64,000 bases of DNA from Streptomyces sp. NRRL B-1140 (GTDB taxonomy: Bacteria > Actinomycetota > Actinomycetes > Streptomycetales > Streptomycetaceae), in the NCBI RefSeq assembly GCF_001280065.1, contig NZ_LGEA01000092.1:62001-126000 (forward strand), written 5' to 3'. Of the stretch, positions 29,204 through 40,097 are shown piece by piece. The position numbers were made by a program, and so were the translations under genes. The notes below the pieces were generated by a model, which saw only the letters and a program-made list of their open reading frames with translations, was not told the origin of the DNA and ran no database searches. Every line of letters starts with the position of its first letter. Positions within the stretch are counted from its first letter, which is position 1.

Positions 29204-31009
29204 TCAGCCGAAGATGTCGTACTGCTTGAAATCGGTGCCGACGGACTTCCGTGTGGCGAAGATCTCGCTGGTCCCCTTGCCGGTGCCGGCGTAGAGGTAG
29301 AGCGTGCCGCCGGGGGTGCGGGCCAGGAAATCGGCCTTGCCGTCGCCGGTGACGTCACCGGGCGCGTCGAAGGCGTTGTAGCCGTCCCACGTGCGCACCT
29401 TGACCCGGGCCGAGAACGCACCCGAGCCGGCCTTGCCGGTGCCCTTGTACAGGTAGATGTAGCTGCCCGACTTGCTGCGGGCGATCAGGTCGGTCTTGCC
29501 GTCCCCGTTGAAGTCGCCCTTGCCGCGCACGGAGTTGTACTGGTTCCAGCCGGAGCCGACCTTCACCCGAGAGGCGAAGGTGCCGTTGCCCTTGCCCGGG
29601 TAGATCCACATGACGCCCGCGGAGTCGACCGAGAGCAGGTCGGGCAGGTAGTCGCCGGTGACGTCACCAGGGGTGATGATCCGGGTGCGGGTCTTCCAGT
29701 TGTCGGCGATCTGCTTGGTGCTCCAGGTGCCGCTGGAGATGACGTAGTGCGCCCAGAAGACGTCGCCGGTGGAGCTGACGCGGTAGACCAGGTCCTGGTA
29801 GCCGTCCCGGTCGAGGTCGGTCTGCAGGACGACGTTGACGCCGTCCCAGTTGCCCCAGGACTCGCGAGCGGCGAAGGACGTGCCGTTGGAGTTCTTGGAG
29901 TAGCCGGTCTTGGTGGAGGCGTTGCGCACCCACAGGTCGGCCTTGTGGTCACCGTTGATGTTGGTGTCGTCCAGGCGCGGGTAGGCGGCGCCCACGTAGG
30001 TGCTGACCTTGCTGAAGACGCTGTATGCGCCCTTCGCGACGCAGTCGGTCACGCCCCAGGACACGACACCGACGATCCGGTTGTTGACGACCAGGGGGCC
30101 GCCGGAGTCGCCGTTGCAGGCGGAGACGGTGCCGGTGTCGCTGCCGGTGGCGGGATTGCCCGCGCAGACCATGTGGCCCTTGATGAAGTCCGCGCCGTAC
30201 GCGTTGGAGCACGTCGTGTCGGACTGCATGGGCAGTGTGGCCGTCTTCAGCGTCTCGGAGATGTCGTCGCTGGTGGAGGTGGTGCGGCCCCAGCCGTAGA
30301 CCTTGGCGCTGGTGCCGGCCTTGTACGACGTGGTGTCACCGGACGTCGTCATCCGGATCGGGGTGGCCTTGACCGGGACGGCCAGGGTCAGCACCGCGAT
30401 GTCGTTGTCGATGGTGCTCGCGTTGTACGACGGGTGGTTCCACTGCCGCCAGACCGCCGTGGCGGTACCGCCGTGCAGGTCGGTGCCGTTGTCCGAGGGA
30501 AGCTGGGAGGTGCCGGTGACAACCGCGCCGTTGGCGTTCCAGTTGTAGCCCTTGACGCAGTGCGCTGCGGTGAGGATCTTCGTCGGCGCCACGACGGCGC
30601 CGCCGCAGAAGAAGCCGATGTCGTCGCTGGTGCTGGAGGTGCCCCGGTCGTCGAAGTAGAGGAGCTGCGCCATCCACGGGGCCGTGCTGATGGTGGTCTC
30701 GTTGCCACCGATGATCTTCGGGTCGATGCTGCCGGTGTTCGTGCCGGTGCCGGCGCTGAGCGAAGCCTTGCTCGTCTTGCCGGCGACATCGTCACCGACC
30801 ATGGCGCCCGCGACGCGCTTCTCCAGCTCGGCGAGCGACGGCGAGCTCATGGCGGGCTTGACCGTCGGCTGCGGCAGCGGGGTCGCCGCGTCGGCGGACG
30901 TCGTCAGCAGCGCGCCGGCCACGGCGGCGGCGACACCGGCCGCGGCGACGGGCAGTGCTATGCGTATCCGGCGTCTGTGCCGACCGCCCCCGGGCATGGG
31001 TGTACCCAC
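29204..31009 (-). CDS. Secreted trypsin-like serine protease with FG-GAP/VCBS repeats
   Basis: A 601-residue exported protease. The twin-Arg-like basic N-terminus and hydrophobic helix (1-41) end at a likely signal site TSADA. A propeptide of about 57 residues precedes IIGG (99-102), a trypsin-type activation site. The S1 triad is His150 (LTAAHC), Asp203 (DNDIAVLTL) and Ser302 (GDSGGPL). From about residue 350 on there are repeated FG-GAP/VCBS beta-propeller blades with calcium-type motifs such as DTNINGDHKADLWVR, DLDRDGYQDLV, DFNGDGKTDLI and DVTGDGKADFL. The propeller probably binds substrate or surface. Confidence 0.9.
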   Translation of the reverse strand: MGTPMPGGGRHRRRIRIALPVAAAGVAAAVAGALLTTSADAATPLPQPTVKPAMSSPSLAELEKRVAGAMVGDDVAGKTSKASLSAGTGTNTGSIDPKIIGGNETTISTAPWMAQLLYFDDRGTSSTSDDIGFFCGGAVVAPTKILTAAHCVKGYNWNANGAVVTGTSQLPSDNGTDLHGGTATAVWRQWNHPSYNASTIDNDIAVLTLAVPVKATPIRMTTSGDTTSYKAGTSAKVYGWGRTTSTSDDISETLKTATLPMQSDTTCSNAYGADFIKGHMVCAGNPATGSDTGTVSACNGDSGGPLVVNNRIVGVVSWGVTDCVAKGAYSVFSKVSTYVGAAYPRLDDTNINGDHKADLWVRNASTKTGYSKNSNGTSFAARESWGNWDGVNVVLQTDLDRDGYQDLVYRVSSTGDVFWAHYVISSGTWSTKQIADNWKTRTRIITPGDVTGDYLPDLLSVDSAGVMWIYPGKGNGTFASRVKVGSGWNQYNSVRGKGDFNGDGKTDLIARSKSGSYIYLYKGTGKAGSGAFSARVKVRTWDGYNAFDAPGDVTGDGKADFLARTPGGTLYLYAGTGKGTSEIFATRKSVGTDFKQYDIFG

Positions 31010-31073
31010 GAATGTCCCCCCTCGGGATCACAAGTTCGAAGAGAGCGTGATCCTACCCGCACCCGAACAACAC

Positions 31074-31106
31074 AGAGGGCCGCCCCCCGTCCGGGGGCGG
31101 CCCTCT
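31074..31106 (-). terminator. Rho gene terminator
   Basis: A 14-bp perfect stem AGAGGGCCGCCCCC (31074-31087) with its complement (31093-31106) and a 5-base loop begins 44 bases after the rho stop. It is one of the strongest factor-independent terminators in the window, which makes sense for a gene whose product is itself a terminator. Confidence 0.85.
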
Positions 31107-31149
31107 TGTGCAGTCCTTACCTGAGGCGGTTCACCTCAGCCGACTCACC

Positions 31150-33228
31150 TCAGTCGCCGTTGCCGGGCGTCGGGGTGGTCTTCTGGATCTGCATCAGGAA
31201 CTCGACGTTCGACTTCGTCTGCTTCATCTTGTCGAGGAGCAGCTCGATGGCCTGCTGCTGGTCGAGGGCGTGCAGCACCCGGCGCAGCTTCCAGACGACC
31301 GCGAGCTCCTCGTTGCCGAGCAGGATCTCTTCCTTGCGGGTGCCGGACGCGTCGACGTCCACCGCCGGGAAGATGCGCTTGTCGGCGAGCTTGCGGTCGA
31401 GCTTGAGCTCCATGTTGCCGGTGCCCTTGAACTCCTCGAAGATCACCTCGTCCATGCGGGACCCGGTGTCCACCAGAGCGGTGGCGAGGATCGTCAGCGA
31501 GCCGCCGTCCTCGATGTTGCGGGCCGCACCGAAGAAGCGCTTCGGCGGGTACAGCGCCGTCGAGTCGACACCACCGGACAGGATGCGGCCGGAGGCCGGG
31601 GCGGCGAGGTTGTACGCGCGGCCCAGGCGGGTGATCGAGTCGAGCAGCACGACCACGTCGTGGCCCAGCTCCACCAGACGCTTGGCGCGCTCGATGGCGA
31701 GCTCGGCGACGGTGGTGTGGTCCTCGGCGGGACGGTCGAAGGTCGAGGAGATGACCTCGCCCTTGACCGACCGCTGCATGTCGGTGACCTCTTCCGGACG
31801 CTCGTCGACGAGGACGACCATCAGGTGGCACTCGGGGTTGTTGTGGGTGATCGCGTTGGCGATCGCCTGCATGATCATGGTCTTGCCGGTCTTCGGCGGG
31901 GCCACGATCAGACCGCGCTGGCCCTTACCGATCGGCGACACGAGGTCGATGATGCGGGTGGTCAGCACGCCCGGGTCCGTCTCCAGGCGGAGGCGGTCCT
32001 GCGGGTACAGCGGGGTGAGCTTGTTGAACTCCGGGCGGCCGCGGCCGTGTTCGGGCGCCATGCCGTTGACGGAGTCGAGGCGCACCAGCGCGTTGAACTT
32101 CTCGCGCCGCTCGCCTTCCTTGGGCTGGCGCACGGCGCCGGTGATGTGGTCGCCCTTGCGCAGGCCGTTCTTGCGGACCTGGGCGAGGGAGACGTACACG
32201 TCGTTCGGGCCGGGCAGGTAGCCGGACGTGCGGATGAACGCGTAGTTGTCGAGGATGTCCAGGATGCCCGCGACCGGGATCAGGACGTCGTCCTCGTTGA
32301 TCTGCGGCTCGGAGGCGATGTCGTCGCGGCCACGACGGCCACGGCGGTCGCGGTAGCGGCCGCGACGGCCACGCCGGCCACCCTCGAAGTCGTCGTCATC
32401 CTGCTGCTGGCCCCGGTCCTGACGGCCGCCGCCCTGCTGGCTCTGCTGCTGGCCGCGCTGGCCGCCGCCCTGCTGGTCGTCGCCCTTGCCGCCGCGGCGG
32501 TCGCGGTCCCGGCCACCGCGGTCACCACGCTCTCCGCGGTCACGGCGGTCGCGACGACGGCCCTCGCCGCCGTCACCGGCGTCGGACTTGGCCTCGTTGT
32601 TCTGGGACTGCTGCTGCGACGGGGCCGGCGTCTCGGCCTTGGTGTCGCTCTTCGCCTCGGCGACGACGGTCTCCGTGGCGGTGGAGGCCGGGGCTCCGGC
32701 CTCGGCGGTGGCCCGGCGGCGACGGCGCTCGGGCGCCTCGTCCCCGCCGCGCTCGCCCGCGCTCGCGCGGGAACCGTCGCGGGAGGGGCCGCCGGCCGGC
32801 TGGCCGGGGATCTCGATCTGCTGCTGGGCCACGGCCTTGTCGGCCTTGTCCGCGGGGGCCTGGGAGGCCTCCTTCGCGTCCGCCTTCTTGTCCGCCTTCT
32901 CGGCGTTGTCGCCCGTACGGGTCCGCGAGGTGGCGCGGCGCTTGGGCTTGGTCTCGGCGGGGGCGTCGGCCTTCGCGGCCGGAGCGGCGCCGCCGGACGC
33001 CTGCGCCTCCTTGATGACCTCGATCAGCTGGCTCTTGCGCATCCGCGCGGTACCCCTGATACCGAGGCCGGAGGCGACCTGCTGCAGCTCGGCCAGCACC
33101 ATGCCCTCGAGGCCGGTACCGCGGCGCCGCCGGGAGCCGGCACCGCTGGCAGGCGCGGAGGCGTCCGTGGCGGGCGCGGCAGCGGTCTCCTCGACACGTG
33201 CGCCCATCAGATCGGTGGTGTCGCTCAC
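31150..33228 (-). CDS. rho: Transcription termination factor Rho
   Basis: A 692-residue hexameric RNA-dependent ATPase. The N-terminal Rho_N SAP-like part ([21 protein letters not shown]...LIEVIKEAQ) is followed by a ~230-residue insertion rich in Arg, Gly, Asp and Gln, with many RGG/RDRR motifs, as in other high-GC actinobacteria. Then come the S1-like RNA-binding domain ([14 protein letters not shown]), the Walker A block [12 protein letters not shown] and the Q-loop/R-loop region ending [31 protein letters not shown], cited here by its part [14 protein letters not shown]. The insertion probably widens RNA binding in GC-rich transcripts. Confidence 0.97.
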   Translation of the reverse strand: MSDTTDLMGARVEETAAAPATDASAPASGAGSRRRRGTGLEGMVLAELQQVASGLGIRGTARMRKSQLIEVIKEAQASGGAAPAAKADAPAETKPKRRATSRTRTGDNAEKADKKADAKEASQAPADKADKAVAQQQIEIPGQPAGGPSRDGSRASAGERGGDEAPERRRRRATAEAGAPASTATETVVAEAKSDTKAETPAPSQQQSQNNEAKSDAGDGGEGRRRDRRDRGERGDRGGRDRDRRGGKGDDQQGGGQRGQQQSQQGGGRQDRGQQQDDDDFEGGRRGRRGRYRDRRGRRGRDDIASEPQINEDDVLIPVAGILDILDNYAFIRTSGYLPGPNDVYVSLAQVRKNGLRKGDHITGAVRQPKEGERREKFNALVRLDSVNGMAPEHGRGRPEFNKLTPLYPQDRLRLETDPGVLTTRIIDLVSPIGKGQRGLIVAPPKTGKTMIMQAIANAITHNNPECHLMVVLVDERPEEVTDMQRSVKGEVISSTFDRPAEDHTTVAELAIERAKRLVELGHDVVVLLDSITRLGRAYNLAAPASGRILSGGVDSTALYPPKRFFGAARNIEDGGSLTILATALVDTGSRMDEVIFEEFKGTGNMELKLDRKLADKRIFPAVDVDASGTRKEEILLGNEELAVVWKLRRVLHALDQQQAIELLLDKMKQTKSNVEFLMQIQKTTPTPGNGD

Positions 33229-33631
33229 GAAGGGTCCTTCCCTGGAGCGGACGTCGGCCTGTCTGGCTCGGCGACCGTTTGTGCTGTCCGACTTCGGTTC
33301 GTGTGGTGTGAACCGTGCCGGGGCGGTGGTCCGCCTAAGCGGCGGAGGAATCTGGTGATGGCGCTTCCTTGAGTCGTGGCACCCAGTGTCAGTGTCACGC
33401 GGCGTGGTCGCACCGGTTCCGGAGCGTGCCCTGCGCCCCGCTCAGTGTCCTCGTACGGCGTACGGTCCGACGTACGGAACACAGTGCGGCTTGGGGGGCT
33501 CCCGGAAGAATGTCTGTCCCGGACGGGGACACGAGGCACCTCGCCATGGTGGGGTCGGGTGCAGACTTGAGGTTAACACTACCGGATCCAACAAACATTC
33601 CCCCTCTCGAAATCCGGTAACCGAGCGTTTT
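33229..33631 (-). promoter_or_regulatory. 403-base gap with rho leader
   Basis: No credible gene lies between thrB and rho. A stretch of lower GC at 33570-33602 is a likely rho promoter, implying an untranslated leader of about 300 bases. Long rho leaders commonly serve autoregulated termination (known in other bacteria; inference here). Confidence 0.4.
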
Positions 33632-34561
33632 TCAGATGTCACCGGAGGTCGCGAGCGGCAGCACGCTCGCGCCCTGCTGGTCGAGACGCAGCCGGTTCGC
33701 GGCCCACTCCGCGCCCGCCAGGGCCTCGACCTTGTCGGCCGTCTCCGCGTCGGCCAGCGCCATGACCGTCGGTCCGGCGCCGGAGATGACCGCGGGGATG
33801 CCGTCGCCCCGCAGCCGCTCCACCAGTGCCGCGCTCTCGGGCATGGCCGGGGCGCGGTACTCCTGGTGCAGGCGGTCCTCGGTGGCCGGCAGCAGCAGTT
33901 CGGGGCGGCGCGTCAGGGCCTCGACGAGCAGGGCGGCCCGGCCGGCGTTGGCGGCGGCGTCGACGTGCGGAACGGTGCGCGGGAGCAGGCCGCGCGCCGT
34001 CTCCGTGAGTACCGGCTTTCCGGGGACGAAAACCACCGGAACGATGGAATCCGCGGGGTCCATCCTGATCGCGCGCGCGGCGCCGCCCTCCATCCAGGAC
34101 AGCGTGAAGCCGCCCAGCAGGCACGCCGCGACGTTGTCGGGGTGCCCCTCGATCTCGGTGGCGAGCTCCAGCAGCGCGGTGTCGTCGAGCTTGGCGTCGG
34201 CCCCTATGGTCACGGCGCGGGCGGCGACGATGCCCGCGCAGATCGCGGCCGACGAGGAACCGAGACCCCGGCCGTGCGGAATCCGGTTGGCGCAGACGAT
34301 CTCCAGACCGCGCGGCTGTCCGCCGAGCACGTCGAAGGCGGTGCGCAGGGATCGGACGAGCAGGTGCTTCTCGTCGCGCGGGAGCGTCTCGCTTCCCTCA
34401 CCCGCGATGTCGATGTGCAGCCCGGAGTCGGCCACCCGGACGACCACGTCGTCGTACAAGCCCAGCGCGAGGCCGAGGGCGTCGAAGCCCGGGCCGAGGT
34501 TGGCGCTGGTGGCGGGGACGCGCACCCGGACGGCGGCGGCGCGGAACGCTGGACCGGCCAT
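33632..34561 (-). CDS. thrB: Homoserine kinase
   Basis: A 309-residue GHMP kinase that phosphorylates homoserine in threonine synthesis. The substrate motif VPATSANLGPGFDALGLALG and the ATP motif RIPHGRGLGSSSAA are both clear, as is the C-terminal ISGAGPTVMAL. The ATG at 34561 is the family N-terminus; AAGGAG lies 12 bases upstream, rather far. It is separated from thrC by 340 bases, wider than other spacings in the cluster. Confidence 0.95.
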   Translation of the reverse strand: MAGPAFRAAAVRVRVPATSANLGPGFDALGLALGLYDDVVVRVADSGLHIDIAGEGSETLPRDEKHLLVRSLRTAFDVLGGQPRGLEIVCANRIPHGRGLGSSSAAICAGIVAARAVTIGADAKLDDTALLELATEIEGHPDNVAACLLGGFTLSWMEGGAARAIRMDPADSIVPVVFVPGKPVLTETARGLLPRTVPHVDAAANAGRAALLVEALTRRPELLLPATEDRLHQEYRAPAMPESAALVERLRGDGIPAVISGAGPTVMALADAETADKVEALAGAEWAANRLRLDQQGASVLPLATSGDI

Positions 34562-34901
34562 CGCTCGATGACTCTCCTTGAGCTGCGGTGATTGTCGAAT
34601 GACGTGCAGTGGACATTCGATGGCGAACGAGAACCCCCCAGGCCGCTGCCGACCGGGACGGCCGGCCGCTGCCCGGCCGCGGAGACGGCGCGGCGCCGTG
34701 CTCATGCGGAGGCATATGCGGCGGGCGGGTTCAGTACAGCCTATCGAAGGAAGGTTCTGTGGCGACACAGGGCGCACAGGAGGCGCACGATGCGTGTCGT
34801 AAGCCCCCTATGCACCCCCCGTAGGGAACTCCCCCGGGAAAGCGCCGTCTTGCGCCGGACCGTGTCGGGCCGTGCTCCGGCGCTCGGCGCGACGCCGCAG
34901 G
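34562..34901 (-). promoter_or_regulatory. thrC-thrB intergenic region
   Basis: A 340-base gap without a credible gene. An 8-bp stem GCGCCGGA/TCCGGCGC (34852-34859 and 34876-34883) follows the thrC stop and may end or weaken transcription, so thrB may have its own promoter here. No leader peptide rich in Thr or Ile codons was recognised. Confidence 0.4.
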
Positions 34902-35960
34902 TCAGGCCAGGCCGAGGCGCTCCGCCGCGGCCGCCGAGTCGACGGGTACGGTGACCGGCTGCGGCGCGCCGGCGACGGCCCAGTCGGGGTCCTTCAGGCC
35001 GTTGCCGGTGACGGTGCACACGATGCGCTGCCCCGGGTCGACCTTGCCCTGCTCGGCGGCCTTCAGCAGACCCGCGACGGACGCGGCGGACGCCGGCTCG
35101 ACGAAGACACCCTCCTGGGACGCCAACAGACGGTAGGCGCGCAGGATCTCACGGTCCGTCACCTCGTCGATGAAGCCGCCCGACTCGTCCCGCGCGGCAA
35201 GCGCGTACTGCCAGGAGGCCGGGTTGCCGATGCGGATGGCCGTGGCGATGGTCGAGGGGTCCTTGACGACCTCGCCGCGCACGATCGGGGCACTGCCGGA
35301 GGCCTGGAAACCCCACATGCGCGGGGTCCGGGTCGCCACCTTGTCGGCGGCGTACTCCGTGTAGCCCTTCCAATAGGCCGTGATGTTGCCCGCGTTGCCG
35401 ACCGGCAGGACGTGGATGTCGGGCGCGTCGCCGAGCATGTCCACGATCTCGAAGGCGGCGGTCTTCTGACCCTCGATACGGACCGGGTTGACCGAATTGA
35501 CCAGCGCCACCGGGTAGTTGTCGCTCAGACCGCGCGCGAGCGTGAGGCAGTCGTCGAAGTTGCCGTCGACCTGGAGGATCTTCGCGCCGTGCACGAGGGC
35601 CTGGCCCATCTTGCCGAGCGCGATCTTGCCCGTCGGCACGAGCACGGCGCACACCATTCCGGCCCGCACGGCGTAGGCGGCGGCGGAGGCCGACGTGTTG
35701 CCGGTGGAGGCGCAGATGACGGCCTTCGCGCCCTCCTCCTTGGCCCGGGTGATGGCCATGGTCATGCCGCGGTCCTTGAAGGACCCGGTCGGGTTCGCGC
35801 CCTCGACCTTGAGGTGGACCTCGCAGCCCGTGCGCTCGGAGAGCACCTGCGCGGGGACGAGGGGCGTGCCGCCCTCACGGAGCGTCACGACCGGCGTGCT
35901 GTCGGATACCGGCAGCCTGTCCCGGTACTCCTCGATGATTCCGCGCCACTGGTGGGTCAT
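34902..35960 (-). CDS. thrC: Threonine synthase
   Basis: A 352-residue PLP enzyme that converts O-phosphohomoserine to threonine. The PLP Lys is K62 in [15 protein letters not shown]; the phosphate-binding loop is in [15 protein letters not shown]. The size matches the short class of threonine synthase. It follows hom by 6 bases and is surely cotranscribed. Confidence 0.96.
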   Translation of the reverse strand: MTHQWRGIIEEYRDRLPVSDSTPVVTLREGGTPLVPAQVLSERTGCEVHLKVEGANPTGSFKDRGMTMAITRAKEEGAKAVICASTGNTSASAAAYAVRAGMVCAVLVPTGKIALGKMGQALVHGAKILQVDGNFDDCLTLARGLSDNYPVALVNSVNPVRIEGQKTAAFEIVDMLGDAPDIHVLPVGNAGNITAYWKGYTEYAADKVATRTPRMWGFQASGSAPIVRGEVVKDPSTIATAIRIGNPASWQYALAARDESGGFIDEVTDREILRAYRLLASQEGVFVEPASAASVAGLLKAAEQGKVDPGQRIVCTVTGNGLKDPDWAVAGAPQPVTVPVDSAAAAERLGLA

Positions 35961-35966
35961 TGCTGG

Positions 35967-37259
35967 TTACTCTCCTTCAACCCGCATGATGCTGGCGACA
36001 CCACGCACGGTGTCGAGCTTGCGCAACGCCTCGACGGTCCCGGTGAGGGCGGCGTCGGACGCACGGTGCGTGACGACGACGAGAGAGGCCTCGCCGTCCT
36101 TCCCCGACTGGCGAACCGTATCGATCGAGACTCCGTGCTCGGCGAAGACGGTCGCGACCTGGGCGAGAACACCCGGTTTGTCAGCTACGTCGAGGCTGAT
36201 GTGGTACCGCGTGACGACGTCGCCCATCGGCGACACCGGCAGCGCGGCGTAGGCGGACTCGCCCGGTCCGGTCGCGCCGCCGATCCGGTTGCGGCAGACG
36301 GCGACGAGGTCGCCGAGCACGGCGGAGGCGGTGGGGGAACCGCCCGCTCCGGGACCGTAGAACATGAGCTGCCCGGCGGCGTCGGACTCGACGAACACGG
36401 CGTTGTAGGCGCCGCGGACGGAGGCCAGCGGGTGGCTCAGCGGGATCATGGCCGGGTGCACCCGCGCGGTGACCGACGCCCCGTCGTCGGCCCGCTCGCA
36501 GATGGCGAGCAGCTTGATGGTGCAGCCCATCTCCTTCGCGGAGGCGAAGTCGGCCGCGGTCACCTCGGTCATGCCCTCGCGGTGGACGTCGTCGAGGCGC
36601 ACGCGCGTGTGGAAGGCGATACCGGCGAGGATCGCGGCCTTGGCGGCGGCGTCGAAGCCCTCCACGTCGGCGGTCGGGTCGGCCTCCGCGTACCCCAGGG
36701 CGGTGGCCTCGTCGAGGGCCTCCTGGTAGCCCGCGCCCGTCGAGTCCATCTTGTCGAGGATGAAGTTGGTCGTCCCGTTGACGATGCCCATCACCCGGTT
36801 GATCTTGTCGCCGGCGAGGGACTCGCGCAGCGGCCGGATCAGCGGGATGGCACCGGCGACGGCGGCCTCGTAGTAGAGGTCCCGGCCGTGCTGCTCGGCG
36901 GCGGCGTGCAGGGCGGCGCCGTCCTGGGCGAGCAGCGCCTTGTTGGCGGAGACGACGGAGGCGCCGTGCTCGAAGGCGGTGGTGATGAGGGCCCGGGCGG
37001 GCTCGATGCCGCCGATGACCTCGACCACCACGTCGATGTCGCCGCGTTTGACGAGGGCGGTGGCGTCGGTGGTGACGAGCTCGGGGGCGATGCCTTCGCG
37101 CACCCGGTCGGGCCGCCGTACGGCCACGCCCGCGAGTTCCACCGGGGCCCCGATGCGGGCCGTGAGGTCGTCGGCGTGCGTCGTCATGATGCGCGCCACC
37201 TCTGAGCCGACCACTCCACAGCCCAGCAGCGCCACCTTCAGCGGACGCGTACGCATCAT
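35967..37259 (-). CDS. hom: Homoserine dehydrogenase
   Basis: A 430-residue NAD(P)-dependent enzyme reducing aspartate semialdehyde to homoserine. The nucleotide motif is ALLGCGVVGSEVARI (residues about 10-24). The catalytic block includes GIVNGTTNFILDKM and ALGYAEADPTADVEG. The C-terminal ~80 residues form an ACT domain (KPGVLAQVATVFAEHGVSI), the site of threonine feedback. lysA lies 152 bases upstream. Confidence 0.96.
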   Translation of the reverse strand: MMRTRPLKVALLGCGVVGSEVARIMTTHADDLTARIGAPVELAGVAVRRPDRVREGIAPELVTTDATALVKRGDIDVVVEVIGGIEPARALITTAFEHGASVVSANKALLAQDGAALHAAAEQHGRDLYYEAAVAGAIPLIRPLRESLAGDKINRVMGIVNGTTNFILDKMDSTGAGYQEALDEATALGYAEADPTADVEGFDAAAKAAILAGIAFHTRVRLDDVHREGMTEVTAADFASAKEMGCTIKLLAICERADDGASVTARVHPAMIPLSHPLASVRGAYNAVFVESDAAGQLMFYGPGAGGSPTASAVLGDLVAVCRNRIGGATGPGESAYAALPVSPMGDVVTRYHISLDVADKPGVLAQVATVFAEHGVSIDTVRQSGKDGEASLVVVTHRASDAALTGTVEALRKLDTVRGVASIMRVEGE

Positions 37260-37411
37260 CCGACCTCGTTTCCTCTTTACCGTCTACGGTGGAACCAGTC
37301 TCACTCACCGGACGGGAGTTTCTGCCCCCGGTCCGGATCGTGAGATGTCTATTTCATTTTCGCGCGGGCCGAAGACAGGAGATCTTCCGCCGCCGGTTTT
37401 GCTCTCTGTCC

Positions 37412-38803
37412 TCAGCCCACGTCCAGACGCAGCAGGTCCTCCTCCGTTTCGCGCCGGACGATCACCCGGGCCTCACCGCCGTCGACGGCGACGACCGGCG
37501 GGCGCAGCACGTGGTTGTAGTTGCTGGCCATGGAGCGGCAGTACGCGCCGGTGGCCGGTACGGCGAGAAGGTCACCCGGTGCCACGTCGGACGGCAGGAA
37601 CGCGTCCTTGACCACGATGTCCCCGCTCTCGCAGTGCTTGCCGACGACCCGGGCGAGCATCGGCTCGGCCTCGGAGGTGCGGGAGACCAGCGCGACGCTG
37701 TACTCGGCGTCGTACAGCGCCGTGCGGATGTTGTCCGACATGCCGCCGTCGACGGAGACGTAGGTCCGCAACCCGTCGAGGGGCTTGATGGTGCCGACCT
37801 CGTAGAGCGTGAAGGCGGTCGGACCGACGATGGCGCGCCCCGGCTCCACGGAGATCCGCGGCGTGCGCAGCTGCGCGGCCTCGCACTCACGGGTGACGAT
37901 CTCGGTCAGCGCCTTGGCGATCTCGTGCGGCTCACGCGGGTCGTCGTCGCTGGTGTAGGCGATACCGAGGCCCCCACCGAGGTCGATCTCGGGCAACTCG
38001 ACACCGTGCTCGTCGCGGACGGCCTTCAGCAGCCCGACCACCCGGTGCGCGGCCACCTCGAACCCGGACATGTCGAAGATCTGCGACCCGATGTGGCTGT
38101 GGATGCCGACGAGCTCCAGCCCGTCGAGCTGCAGGGCCCGCCGTACCGCCTCGGCGGCCTGCCCGCCGGCCAGCGGGATGCCGAACTTCTGGTCCTCGTG
38201 GGCCGTGGCGATGAACTCGTGGGTGTGCGCCTCGACGCCGACGGTGATCCGGATGAGAACCTTCTGCCGCTTCCCCAGGCCCTGCGCGATATGGGCGACG
38301 CGCACGATCTCCTGGAAGGAGTCGAGAACGATGTGCCCCACACCGGCCTCGACGGCCCGGGTGATCTCGTCGACGGACTTGTTGTTGCCGTGGAAGGCGA
38401 TGCGCTCGGCGGGCATGCCGGCGGACAGGGCGGTGGCCAGCTCGCCGCCGGAGCAGACGTCGACGTTCAGCCCCTCCTCGTCGAGCCAGCGCACGACGGC
38501 ACGGGACAGGAACGCCTTGCCCGCGTAGAACACGTCGGCGTCGGCCCCGAAGGCGGTGCGCCAGGCACGCGCGCGGGCCCGGAAGTCGGCCTCGTCCAGG
38601 ACGTAGGCGGGAGTGCCGAACTCCTCGGCGAGCCGCGTGACCGGAATGCCGCCGACGGTCACGACCCCGTCGTCGTCACGCGTCACCGTCTGGGCCCACA
38701 CCTTGGGGTCCAGCGCGTTGAGGTCGGCGGGCGGGGCCGAGTAGTGCCCCTCGGGGAGGACATCTGCGTGACGGGGCCCGGCGGGGTGTGCGGAACGGCT
38801 CAT
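37412..38803 (-). CDS. lysA: Diaminopimelate decarboxylase
   Basis: A 463-residue PLP enzyme making lysine from meso-diaminopimelate. The PLP Lys is K96 in [10 protein letters not shown]. The fold-III block [11 protein letters not shown] and the substrate Cys/Glu region in [11 protein letters not shown] are visible. The ATG at 38803 fits the family; the open frame reaches further up but into the neighbouring coding region. The gap to hom (37260-37411) contains a broken stem CTCAC-CCGGAC/GTCCGG-GTGAG that may regulate hom. The gene lies 16 bases after the ArgRS-like gene. Confidence 0.95.
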   Translation of the reverse strand: MSRSAHPAGPRHADVLPEGHYSAPPADLNALDPKVWAQTVTRDDDGVVTVGGIPVTRLAEEFGTPAYVLDEADFRARARAWRTAFGADADVFYAGKAFLSRAVVRWLDEEGLNVDVCSGGELATALSAGMPAERIAFHGNNKSVDEITRAVEAGVGHIVLDSFQEIVRVAHIAQGLGKRQKVLIRITVGVEAHTHEFIATAHEDQKFGIPLAGGQAAEAVRRALQLDGLELVGIHSHIGSQIFDMSGFEVAAHRVVGLLKAVRDEHGVELPEIDLGGGLGIAYTSDDDPREPHEIAKALTEIVTRECEAAQLRTPRISVEPGRAIVGPTAFTLYEVGTIKPLDGLRTYVSVDGGMSDNIRTALYDAEYSVALVSRTSEAEPMLARVVGKHCESGDIVVKDAFLPSDVAPGDLLAVPATGAYCRSMASNYNHVLRPPVVAVDGGEARVIVRRETEEDLLRLDVG

Positions 38804-38819
38804 GATCTGTACGTGTCTC

Positions 38820-39866
38820 TCAGAGATGGTCGGGTGCGTCGATGCCGAGCAGGGACAGGCCGCCGGCCAGCACCGTCCCGGCGGCTTCGGCGAGCGCGAG
38901 CCGGGCACGGTGGGCGGCCGAGGGTTTCTCCTCACCGAGGGGCAGCACGGCGGGGAGCAGAGGCATCACGGCATCGGCGACGGCGATGAGATGCCGGGCC
39001 AGACGGTCGGGGGTGTGCTGCGTGGCGGTGGCGGCGAGGACGCGGGGGTGGTCGCCGAGTAGGGCGGTCAACGCTTCCGCTGCGCTCACGGGACCCGGCT
39101 CGGGGTGGAAGCCCAGGTCCGCGGCGTTGCGCAGGAGGGCCCGGGTGCGGGCGTGGGCGTACCGGACGCGGAAGAGGGGGTTGCTCTCCCGCTGGACGAG
39201 GTGGTCGCCGGGGATCTTGGGCCGGTCGTGGGCGGCAGGGTGCAGCAGGGCCCAGCGGGCGGCGTCCCGGCCGAGGGGCAGAGGGTCGACGCGGGCGGGA
39301 ACGGGGTGGACGGTGACGGACCGGTCGGGGATGACACGCGGCCCCGGGGTGGTGATGTCCGCCCCGAGGACGGACCCCCACTCCGGGGCGGGCCGCCCGG
39401 TGCAGGAGACACGGACGATGTCCCCCTGGCTGCGCGCCAGACGGGCCACGACGTCCGTGACCACGACGGCGCGCACTTCCGCCCGGCAGTAGATCTTGAG
39501 GGCGAACCCGCTGAACCCGCTGGTCGTGTGCCCGTAGCGCCGCCCGCGCCGCAGGATCTCGTCGACGAGGTCGCCGGAGGCGGTGTTGTGCAGGCTGACG
39601 TTGAGGAAGCCGGGCCCGGTGACCACGACGTCGGCGAACCGCCGCTCGTCGAGGAGCCGCGCCCGCAGCACCTCGGCCACGTCACGAGGCGGCCGCCCTG
39701 CCGCGCGGGCCAGCTGGAGGGCGATGTTGGTGGCGTAGTCGCCACGGCCCCCGGGCCCGGGCGGAGCAACCACGGCCCGCTCCGGAACGGTCACGCTGAG
39801 CTCACCCTCGTCGACGGCGCGGCGCACGGCGTGCAGCACGGTGCGGGAGAGCTCTGCGGGGGTCAC
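38820..39866 (-). CDS. ArgRS-like protein without the catalytic domain (N domain plus DALR domain)
   Basis: A 348-residue protein made of the two RNA-binding ends of arginyl-tRNA synthetase. Residues 1-100 match the ArgRS N-terminal additive domain ([24 protein letters not shown] and GPGFLNVSL). Residues about 225-348 match the DALR anticodon-binding domain, including [20 protein letters not shown]. The ~350-residue Rossmann catalytic region with HIGH and KMSKS is missing; only ~130 unrelated-looking residues join the two parts. In Mycobacterium and Corynebacterium a full argS precedes lysA, so this is probably the ancestral argS, reduced to an RNA-binding protein. It is in frame throughout, so it is likely expressed. 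Confidence 0.85.
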   Translation of the reverse strand: MTPAELSRTVLHAVRRAVDEGELSVTVPERAVVAPPGPGGRGDYATNIALQLARAAGRPPRDVAEVLRARLLDERRFADVVVTGPGFLNVSLHNTASGDLVDEILRRGRRYGHTTSGFSGFALKIYCRAEVRAVVVTDVVARLARSQGDIVRVSCTGRPAPEWGSVLGADITTPGPRVIPDRSVTVHPVPARVDPLPLGRDAARWALLHPAAHDRPKIPGDHLVQRESNPLFRVRYAHARTRALLRNAADLGFHPEPGPVSAAEALTALLGDHPRVLAATATQHTPDRLARHLIAVADAVMPLLPAVLPLGEEKPSAAHRARLALAEAAGTVLAGGLSLLGIDAPDHL

Positions 39867-40097
39867 GGCACCAGCGTATGGGAGGAAGGGGGTGGGTATG
39901 CGAGCCGGTTTCCCGGGGGTCCGGGATGTGGACGGTGGCCGGTGTTCCGGGGTGGGTGCTGCTCGGGGGTTCGTAGAATGCCTTCGGCAGACGCCTACCT
40001 GGGTCAGGGGTGGACGCTGCCCAGCATGAGGGGGCCGCGCGGTGGACGCTGCCCGGCGTTTCGGGAGCGGCGACGGTGCGACGGTGCGACCGAGCTC

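Noticed and set aside
31108..33372. 754-codon open frame antisense to rho, with hydrophobic Val/Ala/Leu runs
   Set aside because: It is the mirror of the Arg/Gly/Asp-rich Rho insertion. The hydrophobic runs arise from reading GC-rich codons backwards, and there is no ribosome site.
40009..40054. 14-bp direct repeat GGTGGACGCTGCCC as an att or regulatory site
   Set aside because: Two short copies in a GC-rich gap, with no linked integrase or symmetric structure; probably chance or minor duplication.
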